A stretch of DNA of 64,000 nt, from positions 57,434,170 to 57,498,169 of the forward strand of contig CM063498.1 of the NCBI GenBank assembly GCA_032207245.1, in the 5' to 3' direction. The DNA comes from Pardosa pseudoannulata. Its lineage: Eukaryota > Arthropoda > Arachnida > Araneae > Lycosidae. The position numbers and the translations under genes were made by a program. The notes below the pieces were generated by a model that did no database searches, was not told the DNA's origin, and saw only the letters and a list, made by a program, of their open reading frames with translations. Shown here in pieces: positions 11,333 through 23,327 of the stretch. Numbering within the stretch: the stretch's first letter is position 1; each line of letters starts with the position of its first letter.

Positions 11333-11845
11333 TAGGGATGGCCAATCTCCTTGATAGTCCGAGCCATTTTTCAAAATTTGAAATTTTTCGAGAGCTGCAA
11401 TTAAATACGTATTTAAAGGTATGCAAAAAAGGTATTAAAAATAAATTATATTTAATAAATGTCATTTGGAAATTCTTCGTTCTTTAATTTTTCAAGGAAT
11501 TTTTTTTTAATTGTTGATAATTTTTTGCATCGGAGCGAATGTAATTTACAATGTGTTACACTGTTTTCATAACATCAGGATATTTTAAATATTTTGTAAC
11601 GAGATTTTCTCGGTGGGAATTATGCCATGAATCGGTATGAATTGTGGAATTTGAGAATCATCTCTTAAAAGCCCTATAAGATCGATTTTTTTACCCATCA
11701 CTGCCAGAGCTCCATCGGTTGTAATAATTTTTTAAAATATAATAACACAAAAATGAAAAGGGAACTCGAGTATATTTATCGAAAGCCACAAATAACCCTC
11801 CAAAGAGCCGCATGTGGCTCGCGAGCCGCATGTTGGCCATCCCTG
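11333..11845 (-). mobile_element. hAT transposon relic with perfect 8-bp target duplication
   Basis: Ends are TAGGGATGGCCAATCT at the left (first base mutated from C) and GTTGGCCATCCCTG at the right. Both flanks are ATCTATAG (11325-11332 and 11846-11853), again with central TA. On the minus strand around 11600-11735 a decayed transposase core reads TTDGALAVMGKKIDLIGLL followed by an IHGII block. This is the hAT 'TDGAPAM-GK...IHCIIH' region, so this derivative kept part of the catalytic middle, unlike the ones at 1343 and 25512, which kept the C-terminus. Confidence 0.88.
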
Positions 11846-12261
11846 ATCTATAGTACACTGTTTCTTCCTTAGTTTCAACGTCAAAATAAGAAGTTGTACG
11901 TATTCTGCAAAAGTGAACTAAACATACGAATGAAATAAGAATTAAAATCTTAATTTGAAACATCTGAAAAAAAACAGTAAGTGATATAAGAAATCTTCTT
12001 TCATTGATGTATTCCACTACGATCCATAAATGAAGTAAGCTCTGGAGAGTAAAACCGTGAGTAAAAGAAAGCAATACTTCGGAGAGCAGATACCTTGACG
12101 ATGTGAATACATGGTCCCCCTATACAATGTATAATACAAATAAGGAAACACTAGCAATAACAAATTTTAAGCAATATAATCATTTTTACAAAGTGGTACA
12201 ATTTAGCACGACGTACAAGTGGTACGTGTCCTATAAAAGGTTGAGAAATGCTGGTTTAGAG

Positions 12262-12763
12262 CAGTGGTTCTCAACCTTTTTATCATACGAAACACTTTTT
12301 ATTACCATATACATATCATCGGTACCTCTGAATAAATATTACTTAAGAAGAAACTAAATGCCTATTATTTATCACTGATTAGACAAAAGCATAAAAACTA
12401 AACAATTCAAAGCAGTATAAAAATGTAAATAGCACTTACAAAAAGTGACGTGAAAGCAAGAATTTTTTTTTCATGAAATGATACAAGTAAAATGATACAT
12501 TGATGAATATTTCACCCTTCTTGTGCTCTACTGTCGCGTGTGATTTGAATGACTCAGTGTCACATCGCTTTTCTTTTACGCATTGTTAATCTTATTGCGT
12601 ATTAGTTGCTATTACTAATTCAATGTAAGAAAGGAGAGGTGAAAAATTAGAGAATGAATTTTTTTTCTTTAAAAGTTTGAATATGCTTAAAAATTTCTCG
12701 AAGAACCCCTGGCGAATCATTGCAGAAAACTAGGGTTCCGCAGGACACAATTTGAGAAAACCA
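12262..12763. mobile_element. hAT-like MITE or remnant
   Basis: The left end CAGTGGTTCTCAACC and the right block 'gggttccgcaggacacaatttgagaaa' form the familiar hAT terminal pattern, with the right end degraded. No matching 8-bp flank was found and no transposase remains, so the exact right boundary is uncertain. Confidence 0.6.
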
Positions 12764-12858
12764 ATTCGTATGGCAATTCGTGGTAATAAGAATAAACAAT
12801 CAATGTTGTTAATTATTTGAAATGAATAAAGTAAATGTCTATTCTATGTAACACACTG

Positions 12859-13138
<280 letters not shown>

Positions 13139-13257
13139 CATCCTGTGGGGAAATTTAATGCTAATTTTTATCAAAATGGGGGGAGACATTTACATTTTTT
13201 TCCGGACCTGAAAAACTGCTAGAATTGATTCGGCTTTATCACAGCACATCACACACA

Positions 13258-13688
13258 TCAGCCGAATGATGGCCGAATGGTAGAACGCTGCTCTTCAGTA
13301 CCGGCGTTTGCGGGTTCGAATTCCGCTGATACCATGAACGTTCATAGCTGTTAGGAGTACGCTTTAAACCGTACGCTACGAACGTCTCGTGGACGCAACG
13401 CAAGGATTCCACTTTTATCAACCCAGTCTTGCATCCCCGAGAAAAGCTCCGGTTGATATTGAGAGACCAGCCTCGTGTAAGTTTAATCGGAGATCGGAAC
13501 ATTTTATTTGAATTTTTAAATGCTAGATTTAATCACTAGATGGCGTTAAACGGCAACGGTTTTCACAACGGTCGACTCGTATAGTATTTACGTGCTGGTC
13601 CTCAAGGAGTTAAGCAGTAGGTCCTGGTCTCATTTATCCTCGTGTAGCATAGTCGTAGACCGTAGAGTTCCAAACCAAAACAAACCAA
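13258..13688 (+). mobile_element. tRNA-derived SINE split by a ~220-bp insert
   Basis: The SINE head (GGCCGAATGG...GGTTCGAATTCC) occupies 13258 to about 13370. The body and tail (ttaagcagtaggtcctggtctc...ccaaaccaaaa) resume at about 13608. The intervening ~235 bp are GC-richer than the surroundings and unrelated to other SINE copies. The insert breaks the SINE at 'gctttaa/ttaagcag'. A CTCF-like motif lies inside the insert. Confidence 0.7.
13533..13547 (+). promoter_or_regulatory. CTCF-like motif (weak)
   Basis: TCACTAGATGGCGTT resembles the arthropod CTCF core (AG-[GT/AT]-GGCGC) except for the last base. Motif match only. Confidence 0.25.
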
Positions 13689-14218
13689 GCACACACATCG
13701 TCCCGAAAGTGCAGTCCGCCCCGGGCCTTTGATAAGGACAGCCTCCGGATAATAAGTTTTTAAATATATGTAGTGGTTCAAAAAGTGGCGCAGTGGTGTT
13801 TGAAAAGACACTAAATGAAAAATAAGAAGATAACGTATAAAGCAGATCACGTGCACAATCTGAAGTATGGACAAATTTTATGATATTGCACACTGTCTGT
13901 GTAATTTTGCGAAATGTAAATTCTTGTGAACAGACTGCAACTTTTAAGAGGTGCAGAGCATGTTTTTTATTAGGTTTTTTATATTGATAGATATTTTTTT
14001 TAATTTAATCAACAAGCAGATTATTTAAAAATGTAAACAAAATAGCAGATTAATAATCCTTTTTTAATATAATCGTCAGATACACAGCCCAGTCTTATTG
14101 ATGTGACCAAGCCTACTTTTGACGTCAACGTTAAAATCGCTATAGGCAAGCTTTATCAGCAAATTTGGTGGATACATAAAGTGTGTTGGAATAATTCGGA
14201 AAACATTTCAGTAGTTGC

Positions 14219-14830
14219 AGTCATGCAGAAACGGAGCGATTTTTCGGACTACATGGCATAAGAGGGCATGATCATTGGCTTTCGGGCCAAGGGTGGAAGT
14301 ATTTCCGAAATGGCTAATTTTGTGAACCATTCGCGGGTCGCATGGTAAAATTAAATACAGTTCTTGGCAAAATGCCATTATCCAAATTGTAACGATCCGT
14401 TACATGACTTGAGCGAAAAAAGAATGTAAGGTGACCTTTCGCAGCAGACCATTATGGTCCGCGGTAAGTAGACACACGTGGTCTGGACAAAGCCGTTTGT
14501 GTAGTAACGTCTCAGGCACAATTTCGAGGCAGTCGCGTAGGCAGCGGTACATTAAGAACTGTCAATACTCCGGAGCCAGTGTGTCTGCGCCTTTATAATG
14601 TCTACTGCAGTCAAAGGACTCGGGTAATAATTATTAATCGAACTACGCTGTAGTGTACATCTGGGCCCAGTTACCAGTGTCGCAAATGAATTTAAGTTGT
14701 TTTGGTCGGTTGACTTAAAGACGACCTTTCGGCCACATCTGGAAACGATCCAGGCGGGAAGTTGACCGCAAGATTTGCGTCACCCTGGTTCTGGAATATT
14801 CAGGCAGAATCATGCGAAGGAAACCGGGAT
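14219..14830 (+). pseudogene. Tc1/mariner-like transposase relic
   Basis: Near 14225-14345 the plus strand reads, with one stop, QKRSDFSDYMA then EGMIIGFRAKGGSISEMANF. This resembles the N-terminal helix-turn-helix of Tc1-like transposases, which binds the terminal repeats. Further 3', decayed blocks near 14470-14580 and 14720-14800 (H-I-W-K-R) are compatible with later parts of the same protein. Many stops and frameshifts are present and no DDE triad can be assigned. No terminal repeats with TA flanks were located. Confidence 0.5.
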
Positions 14831-14834
14831 CCCT

Positions 14835-15210
14835 ATAAAAAAGATTGGGGGAGCTAAGAAGAGGGGCTTTTTGCTTGAGAGTTGCTTTGGAGTTATTTTG
14901 TGGAGCTCGAGAGGAGTCCACTCGTCTCTCCAATTTCCCGAGCTTACTTTGCTTTAGAGACTGTCAGCGTCTCTGCTTTGTTAAGAAGTCGACTTTGGGA
15001 TCTCATGCCTGTTATTTTTCTTCTGTTATTAGAAGTAGGTCGCTTAGAGTTATCCCTACTCTCATTTTGAATCGTCCTTCATCCTTAGTTTCTTCAACGA
15101 ACCCCAACGTGATACGCACTCTGAGCGTTTGAGCCTCAGTGTAAATCGTGCTAGTCTAGAGATATAAAGATATTTCGACATATATGTATTAACACTGAAA
15201 TAAAAAGAAA
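14835..15210 (+). other. GC-richer patch, possible LTR-like segment (unresolved)
   Basis: A CCCTATAAAAAAG TATA-like motif (14831-14843) is followed by about 300 bp of GC-richer sequence. A GAAATAAAAAG polyadenylation-like motif lies near 15197-15207. The order TATA, leader, poly(A) signal is what an LTR would show, but no TG...CA ends or direct flanks were found. A 95-codon open frame inside (14845-15132) has no recognisable domain and is probably incidental. Confidence 0.3.
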
Positions 15211-15214
15211 GATA

Positions 15215-17560
15215 GTTGGTTCACTTGCAAAATGTAATGGTACAGACAGCCACATGGATACAGCTGGGTATCCAATTTACCAATACTACTTAAATAGTAC
15301 TGAATAGAACCATGACCGGTTACAAAATCTATCAAGACTACGTTTTTATACTGCAATTCGAAGTTAACGGTATTTTGGATTCGAAAGGTATGTCTTCCTT
15401 TTATACAATTATTCCATATTTGCTGCCAACTTCTCCGTCAACTTTTACTGGTATCTTTTTCATTAGAAGACTATTATCTATTAAAAGACAATATAAAACT
15501 TCTAATTAAAACTGAATTTTAGTAAAGGATTTTACAGAATAGTTGACAATCAATCTGGAAAATATATAATGAAATCCCCAGCTGCACAAATGCTGTGAAC
15601 AACAGGCCCCTCACAATGTGTGAAGAAGTGAAAACAATTTTGACATATATTATACTTGCAATCATCTTGGCCTAGGATGTGATGTATAAAGAAATTAAGC
15701 TGTGAATTTAAGTAGAATCCCACCACGATCTATATACATGACATGTTAGAACATATGGAAAATTACACACGTTAAATGTACATTAAATGAAAATTTTTTA
15801 ATTATTTTCTGCAGACTAATGCTTAGTTTTTAAAATTCATTAATGAAGAAAATAATTGTCAGTGGGTAAATTTAATCTCTACACAACATAACTTACATTT
15901 CAAATAAACAAAATTTCCCAGAATAGCACAAACGGAATATAATAGTGCGTCTAGTGGCGCCATCTTTTAGCACTAACCAAAGATATTTAAACTTAAAAAT
16001 CACAAAGCAAAACGACAATTTTTGCACCATTCATTATTTCCACTATTGTTCTTTTCTATTTTCCTTATTGATCAATATAAAAGGCTTTTTTTTAAATAAA
16101 TAAGTTCATTGCTTTTTCAGAAAAACTTACAAACATTAATTTTTTTTTAGAACATTCCCGGTGATATTGGATTATGATATACCGATGAACCCTGGTGATA
16201 GTAGAGTTTCATGTTTTTTAATCTTCATTTATTTATTAGTAAATTGATTTTTTCATATTTAGTTGCGTTAATAACATTTAATGTAAATTTATGGCTAAAA
16301 TACACAATTCCCCTTTTTATACTCTTTTTTACTTTACAGCATTCAAGAGAATAAGAAATATTTATTAATTTGCTCACATAAAATTTGTTTATCAACCATC
16401 GTTGATAAAATTTTCTGTTTAAATTCCGTTTGTCATAAAGTGGACTATAGCCGAACTACTAGAGCTCTTGTTTTATTCTAGGCTACAGCATATTAGGCAT
16501 ACTCTAGGGTCATCGTCGAAAAGGGGGCATGAATTTTTTTTATATTTTATATTTATATTTATATATTTATATTTATATATATTTATATTTTATATTTATA
16601 TTTGTTTATTTGTTTTAATTTTGATGGCATGCACTCTTTTATCCCTAATTTATAACAATTCTCTTTCTTTCAATTGAATATTATGTATTTTTAGAAGAAA
16701 ATTATGAAATTATTTTTATTTTCTTAAATATAGTATAGTCCAAGGATAAATTTAATATTAAAATATATAATTTTGGAGAAAACAAATTTATAACTATATA
16801 CACTTTTATACTATATTATTTTTATAAGTCATGTTCACCACACACCTAACATTCTTATCACCAAAATTTTTAAAAAAATTTTTAAAGTTAAAAATCTCCT
16901 ATTGCATAAAAATTTATGTTCCATTATCATTGTACTTTTCTAGCATCTCTAGAAAAAATTAAACAATTAATGTCTTTTAATTTTAAAAGCCTTTTTAATG
17001 CTGTCGTAAAAATTTTCTGAAAATAACCGGTACACATCAATAAATACAAACTATACAGTACAATATATCTAAGAAAAAATTTATAGATATCGGTATCATC
17101 ATTAAGAAATGTATTTTAATCTGATAGTAATGAATTGTATAGTAATGTTTAGTTTGTATAAGGTACTGCTAATGGCAAGTTGTTTTCTAATATGCTACTG
17201 AGCTTGTCAATATTGTCGTGTAGTCCTCGTTTATATTTGAGTATTAACCTATGATCAAATGTATAGTGGTGAGTTTATTTTGATTGCGTTGTGTAAAAGT
17301 ATTTTTGTACTAAATTTAACCACAGTTTATGAGAAACTACAGACATAAATATGAAGACAAACTAAAAGCTAAATTAACAGCATCCAAAACTAGCTTAATA
17401 TAAAAAAGTAAATTTATTATAATATATGTACATCTATGTACATACAAAACTGATACTAATTTTCATAAAATAAACTTTGTCAACATCTTCTAAATTAGTT
17501 CTGACAAGTTTTTAATACTTAAGTAATTTTGAAAATAAAGAGAGGACCTAATCTCAATTT
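15215..17560. other. AT-rich intergenic DNA
   Basis: No supported gene. It contains a low-complexity TTTATA tract near 16540-16610 and one CTCF-like motif, listed separately. Confidence 0.4.
15951..15967 (+). promoter_or_regulatory. CTCF-like motif, overlapping on both strands
   Basis: CTAGTGGCGCCATCTTT contains AGTGGCGC on plus and AGATGGCGC on minus, sharing the central GGCGCC. Motif match only. Confidence 0.3.
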
Positions 17561-17714
17561 CAAAATGTATGTAAAAGGGGGTACTTTTGGGGAGTGAAAA
17601 TGGTGTGACTTCTGGTTGATGGGTATCTATGGATCTTTCGTCGGTCTGGTCAGGTAATTCCTCCTGAGTGTTTGGGGTGCGGCCGTGCTGTTTGATGCAG
17701 GAACCCTCCCCGTT

Positions 17715-17985
17715 GGACTTGGCTGGACTCTCGAACTCGTTCCGTCGGACTTCTCTCCTAGTCTGGACTATCGAACACCTTCTGTCGGACTCTGTCCTCG
17801 TATCGACTATCGAACACTTTCTGTCGGACTCTCTTCTCGTCTCGACTATCGAACACTTTCTGTCGGACTCTCTTCTAGTCTCGACTCTCGAACACCTTCC
17901 GTCAGACTTGTCTAGTCTATTCGACTCCCGAACCTCTTCTGTCGGACTCCTCTCTTCGACTATCGAACACCTTCACCTTTTCTTT
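17715..17985 (+). repeat. 39-bp minisatellite, about seven units
   Basis: The block CGAAC(A/T)C recurs at 17732, 17772, 17811, 17850, 17889, 17929 and 17964, a period of 39 with slips to 40 and 35 at the ends. The unit carries GTCGGACTCTCTTCT and CGACTATCGAACAC. Because 39 is a multiple of three, two frames stay open and give 13-residue peptide repeats. One of these frames, 17668-18165, has 165 codons with the repeat LVSTIEHFLSDSL. The surroundings (17560-18260) are GC-richer than the neighbourhood and may belong to an unrecognised retroelement. Coding is not supported. Confidence 0.85.
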
Positions 17986-18311
17986 TTTTTTTTTTTCGAT
18001 CTTTTTTATTTTATTAATTTATCCTTGTCCCCTCTTCCTTCTTATCTTCCAATCGGGATAGTTGTAAGAATCCAATTGGTCTGCTTAAACCCCGCCTTGA
18101 GACCGCCAACGTGGAAAACCTTATCCCTTCTAATTGGGCACTGTCCCTTAGGGACTCATAAATAACTCCACAAAGGTACATTCTTATTTAATGTCAAGTA
18201 CGGAGACGGGATTCTAATCTGGGACTGGGATGAGAACCCCGTCCGAGACCACCGTACAAGACAACAATATCCGTTGAATATAAATATATGGTCCTCTGTC
18301 TTTTACAAAGA

Positions 18312-18398
18312 TGTGATGAGGTCAGATTTAGATCCCGAGCATTTTACTTCTTCTTTGAATGAATAAATTATATAACTGATCTAAATCACCTCATCACA
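18312..18398. repeat. Long hairpin: 21-bp inverted repeat with TG...CA ends
   Basis: The left arm TGTGATGAGGT plus GATTTAGATC (18312-18334, with a 2-base CA insert) pairs with GATCTAAATC plus ACCTCATCACA (18378-18398). The loop is about 43 nt. It begins TG and ends CA like a miniature LTR, but no flanking duplication is seen. Confidence 0.75.
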
Positions 18399-18399
18399 A

Positions 18400-19719
18400 A
18401 TATTGAATGATTTTTATGTATTATCTTTGATTTTTCTCAAATAAAAATTATAAATATGCAGTACTTATAAAAATCATAAATATATATTAAAAAATGAAAA
18501 AATTGGATAATCTTATAATGTACTGAGAAGATTTTTAATAATTATTCTAGGATACTCAATTTTTTGCAAAATGTTTTGTATTTTAATCAATAGTTCTCCT
18601 CTTGTAGAGATTTTAAAAGTTGTTTGTTAAAGCAACATTATTTATGATAATATTAATACTAGAGTGAAAAGTCGAATATGTCAAAAATTAAGATTTAAGA
18701 CTTCTTGCACTTTTGTAAAATTGAACTTCAAAAAATTAAATAAATATTACATTGATATTTTTTATCACGATTTTGTCTATTTTATTTAATAAAAAATTAC
18801 ATGTTATTAACTTACTAAATTGATTTCTAGTTGGGATGAGCTGTAAGAAAATGATATTAGTGAATTACTTTAACAGCTATTGTAAGAAAATTCAAAAAAA
18901 AAAAATAGCTGTGAAGAAATCATTATACTTGGAGAACAATAAAGTTAAAATCAGAAAAGTGTCCTTTGACACTTGTTTGTTAGAAATATCGTTAAAAAAG
19001 ACTGTTATGTTGATTATTGCCTCCCTGTAGAATCCGTACCAAATATTAATATTAAATTTACTTTTCGTTCAATTTTCATTTACCACTTGATAGTGCTTAC
19101 TACTTAAATAAACTTGGATTGGTTAAAAAGAATAGGGATTGATTTAAAATAAAATAAAATATTAAAAAATAACACTTTTTTAGCATGAAAAATGATAAAT
19201 AATACACTAAAAAGGAAAATTTTGAGTTTTTAGTTAAGCGCATTTCACATAGATGGCGATACTAGTTTAACATCTCTGCAATTAGGATTCCAAGTAAGCT
19301 GAACTGCTTTTTGCATTTATCAAATTGGTGCGTGTACGTGCGCGTGCATGTGCTTGTGTGCATGTAACCAGTAAAAATATTTCTCACCGATTACATGCGA
19401 AATTACCCCCTATTATTTGATTCACCTGAGCTTTTTGAGTAAAAAGAACTTTTAATTTGCAGTCTTGAAGCCATCGAAAGTCAAGTACAGCATTGTGGAA
19501 CTTTGCGTCTATTGAGGTATCGCTCTAACCGACTTACGAATTTTTTATTTTATTACATTCTGTGTTTCGAAATAGATGAAATTTAAAATAAATATGTAGA
19601 CAAATAATAAGCATCAGAAATTATAAGTACGGAAACAATTAGAATTGTATTCATCAAATTAAAAACTATCTATATTTTATATCATTAACATACTTAAACG
19701 ATATTTGCTAGAAAAAGCA
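18400..19719. other. AT-rich intergenic DNA, nothing recognised
   Basis: A 64-codon frame at 18836-19030 has no family resemblance. An alternating purine-pyrimidine GT/GC tract lies near 19330-19365. A CTCF-like motif at 19246 is listed separately. Confidence 0.4.
19246..19262 (+). promoter_or_regulatory. CTCF-like motif (weak)
   Basis: CACATAGATGGCGATAC matches the AGATGGCG core but not the following C. Motif match only. Confidence 0.2.
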
Positions 19720-20260
19720 TCATAAATAATATCGTGTAGAAAATATAATGATTTTTGTAAACGATGTAAGTATCGCGTCCGTCTCTGTCGGGGATCAAAG
19801 AAAAAAATGTGTCGGCTAAAGCGAACTTTTGGTTTATTGTAAGGCGCCGAACAGTTCAAAACGCCAAACAATTGGAAAACGGCAGTAATGGTCTTTTTTG
19901 GACGCACGGACGATTAGTGTCAAATCTGCCGTTTTGTTAAGGCACCGTCAGAAAAGAAGAAATTGTTCTTTGTGCTACCGCATCAGCTACTCCAAGGACG
20001 AAGGTCAACTGGGGGGGTGTCGATCTCCCCCAAAACCGAGGTTTCCTGTTTGACAAAGGAAAAACGGGAGAGACTCCCGGCTGAACTTGCAAATGAGAAA
20101 GTTGCTGAGAATGAGCTCCTCTCTCAACGATTTTACATATATTTGTCTTTAAATGTTTTTGGTTGTAATAAATCAACGTTGTTAAGTTTCGACTTCCCTA
20201 CGGCTGATTATTTCGTCTCCATACCTGCTCCCTATAAGAAACCCACGTGAAGTCATACCC
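19720..20260 (+). other. GC-richer patch, possible retroelement end (unresolved)
   Basis: Base composition differs from the flanks. An AATAAA (about 20167) followed by about 85 bp to 'cacgtgaagtca' would suit an LTR R-U5 or transcript 3' end. Frames of about 80-95 codons on both strands (for example 19963-20250 plus) are unrelated to known families. No boundaries or flanking duplication were found. Confidence 0.3.
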
Positions 20261-20686
20261 AAATGACTTATAGTTGAAAATAGAACGTTCGCAGACTGCT
20301 CGGCAAGTTTACAAACGACAAAAGAAGTTAAGTAAAATACTTAAGACTAATATAAAATATGTATTGGTGGTCTAAAAGAAAGTATTATAAAGTGAGCTGC
20401 AGCAGTTCAGTCAGTAATCCCGTAATCGGTAGGTAGCGAGATCAAGGCTCGAGCTGGACAAATACCCTTCGTGTTCATTAAAAATGACTGCCGCACTTAA
20501 AATAAATTCGTGGTGGCAATGTTTTCCAAGTTATCAAATGATTCCTCTGTCGGTGGTAGGCCAAGCCTTAGGATTTTCTGCTCGTTCTCTACTTTTAAAT
20601 CACCAGAATCCATTTTTGAGGGTAAGTTAGTCTTCAGCCCTTATGATTACTTGCTCAATGTGAAGCTGTATATTTTCCTTAGCCAT

Positions 20687-20856
20687 GGTTTGGTTGGGTT
20701 TGGAGCACTACCGTCTAATGTTTTATTACATGAGGGCTAATGACTGCTTGAAGCCTATTCCGAACAGCTACAAACATCTATACCAGGAGGATTCGAACCT
20801 GCAGACTTTGGTAACGAAAAGCACCATCAGCTGCCATTAAGCCGTATTCCGGCCTC
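20687..20856 (-). mobile_element. tRNA-derived SINE, diverged
   Basis: Minus-strand copy with a TTTGG tail at 20687, the shared body ('ttgaagcctattccgaacagctacaaacatc') and a B box (ggattcgaacctgc). Part of the 'gagaccgggacc' block is deleted. Confidence 0.8.
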
Positions 20857-20953
20857 TTAACCATAGACCAGTAGCATATTGCGATGGTTTCTTTTGGATA
20901 TTTAGTTTAAGCTTTCCTAAACCAGTGAAATTAACAACAAAAACATGAATAAA

Positions 20954-21038
<85 letters not shown>
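20954..21038. repeat. (TA)n(TG)n microsatellite
   Basis: About 46 bp of TA followed by about 37 bp of TG. Confidence 0.97.
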
Positions 21039-21040
<2 letters not shown>

Positions 21041-21643
21041 CCAGGAATTCTATAACTGCTGGACACATTTGAAATTATAGCCCCTATTATGTTTACTTTC
21101 CCCGGGCTGCTGATCAAGGAGAAGCCTCAGCAACTAGATTATTTAAGTAAATTGCAGACGAGTCATTTTGGTAAAAATAACATGCACAGTTCGTAGCTAA
21201 GCTTAAACTTTAGTTATTACCTGTTGAAACTGAGATCTTTACCAGTCAACGGCAGACAAGAGAATGACACGAAAGACCCTTTGCTCGAACAGAGGTGTAC
21301 CCAAGAGCGAAGACAGACAGGATTTTCCCAAGGGACAAGAAACTTAATCAGCGAATATAACTGTTAGACCAAGAGAAAATCCTAGCCATTTGCCAGCGAC
21401 GGCTGGAAAACGTGTTGAATGGACAGAAAATTTACCTCTATTGGACAAAAGGCTTTAGGAAATGTATGGGAAGAATTTTAAGTATAGTACACTCCTTTGA
21501 TTAAGATATTTTGAGGTTAGGAAAATAGATTTTAAGGAATTAGAATTAGAGAGGAGGTTTTTAAGGAAATATTAAAGTAAAATAATTTTGATATATTACA
21601 TATATGTACTTTATACATCTTGTAGCAAAAAATTTAGGTAGAG

Positions 21644-21805
21644 TGTTGCTTTTTGGTACCACAATTCGCGAATTTTAATCTCACTGCTGACAAGAATGCT
21701 CGTAACCGTTCGAAATCAGCTTTAAGCAGTAGATCCCGGTCTCTTTATATCTCATGTAGAGAAACAGTAGATTATAGAGCTTTAACCAAACCAAACCAAT
21801 CAAGG
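21644..21805 (+). mobile_element. tRNA-derived SINE, degraded
   Basis: The body and tail are clear (cgttcgaaatcagctttaag, then cagtagatcccggtctc, then accaaaccaaacc). The tRNA-like head is badly decayed, with GTTGCTTTTTGGTACC still visible. Confidence 0.7.
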
Positions 21806-22607
21806 ACAGATAAAAAAAAAGCATAAAAACCTCGTGTTTCTTTGTGCTTTTTTAGCATATTTTTCAAAGTATGTGTATGAGGCATGGAAAGTAAAAAACT
21901 GAAGTTATCTTCATTTCACATTTAGAATTTTATAATGCAATGGGATCAATGGACAAATCATATTTTAATTTCTATGATTTCGTGAACGTTAATTTTATAT
22001 TTGTAGTTGGAAGAAATCCATCTTTTTGTTCAAAGTAGGCTTTGATAGATATCTACTAAAGCCACATCGGCATATACACACGTTAAGCAGGTAGCAAGTG
22101 AGAGAATCTTACGTACATGTTTTAATCGCCAAGCTTAAGTTTCCCTTGAAACTAAACAAAATTTTGCATGTGCTATTATTCAAATAAAATACATTGCTTA
22201 TTCGAATTTATTCTCATGTACTATAATGTATTCATATGTTTATCTTTATATTTAATTTGATTATAGTCTATTTATCTCTACATTATTTGATTCTATTATA
22301 GATTTCAATCGCAGAAGATTGAAAAATATTCATTTGATCTCTCAAATTTACTAATTCTTTTTTATAATTTCAGATTACTAAAGTAACTTTCGAGGCAGTG
22401 AAAACCATCTGTAGATAAAGTCATATAACTTCTAGGTGGGCACGACAACAAACATCCAGATAGCTAAAGTTTTCTATTATATCTATATAGAATAGTATAT
22501 CTACATATAATAATAATATCTATTTATTAGAATTATCGACGAAAACAATTATAATACCATTTATATCAAAACTACCTCTTATTCTATAAAAAGTACTTCT
22601 TGTTCGA

Positions 22608-22786
22608 TTTGATTTGGTTTGGAATGCTACGGTCTACTTTTTTGCGACACGAGGGCTAATGAGACCGGGACCTACAGCTTAAAGCCGATTCCGAACGGCT
22701 ACGAACATCCATGCCACTGTGGGATTCGAACCCACGAACTCTGGTACCGAGGGCCAGCACTCTAACCAATCGGCCATTGTTCGGCA
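22608..22786 (-). mobile_element. tRNA-derived SINE, well preserved
   Basis: Full-length minus-strand copy: tail TTTGG, body, B box and A box. A possible short target duplication CTTGTTCGA occurs just left of the tail (about 22600) and just right of the head (about 22788). Confidence 0.9.
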
Positions 22787-22840
22787 CTTGTTCGAAGAGA
22801 AGGAAATATTACAACAGCAAAAAATTCAGATTTTGATAGG

Positions 22841-23017
22841 TTTGGTTTGGTTTGGAGAGCTACGGTCTACTGTTTTGCACACGAGGGCTAATGAGACCTG
22901 GACCTATTGCTTAAAGCCGATTACGAACGTCTACGAACATTCATGCCATAGTGAGATTTGAACCCACGAACTCCTGTACCGACGATCAGCGCCCTAACCA
23001 ATCGGCCAGTGTTCGGC
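22841..23017 (-). mobile_element. tRNA-derived SINE with 13-bp target duplication
   Basis: Full-length minus-strand copy. The flanks AGATTTTGATAGG (left) and AGATTTCGATAGG (right) agree at 12 of 13 positions, as expected for LINE-mediated insertion. It lies about 55 bp from the previous copy, in the same orientation. Confidence 0.9.
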
Positions 23018-23327
23018 CAGATTTCGATAGGAATTAATATTTTCACCATGTTTGAATGCATTTTGGCTAGTTTTCTTGTTACATCTGTATATACGTACAA
23101 ATAAACTTCAAATTTGAAGCTTTAAATATTGATTTTGACCATCTCTAAGAACATATGACTAGTTTCGACTTGAAGTCTGTAAGTATATACTCCGAATAGA
23201 CTAAAAACAATTAGTAATAAAAACTTGAAATTTTGTATTTAGGGCTGTTGTCTCACCTGTTTGTGCACTGATTCCTTTTGATTGCAATATGCAATCTATA
23301 CAATGAAGCATTTGAATATAATCTATA

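Noticed and set aside
22720..22785. Possible tRNA gene (good A and B boxes on minus)
   Set aside because: It is the head of a SINE. The same holds for all other tRNA-like heads here, and none forms a complete cloverleaf with an acceptor stem that I could confirm.
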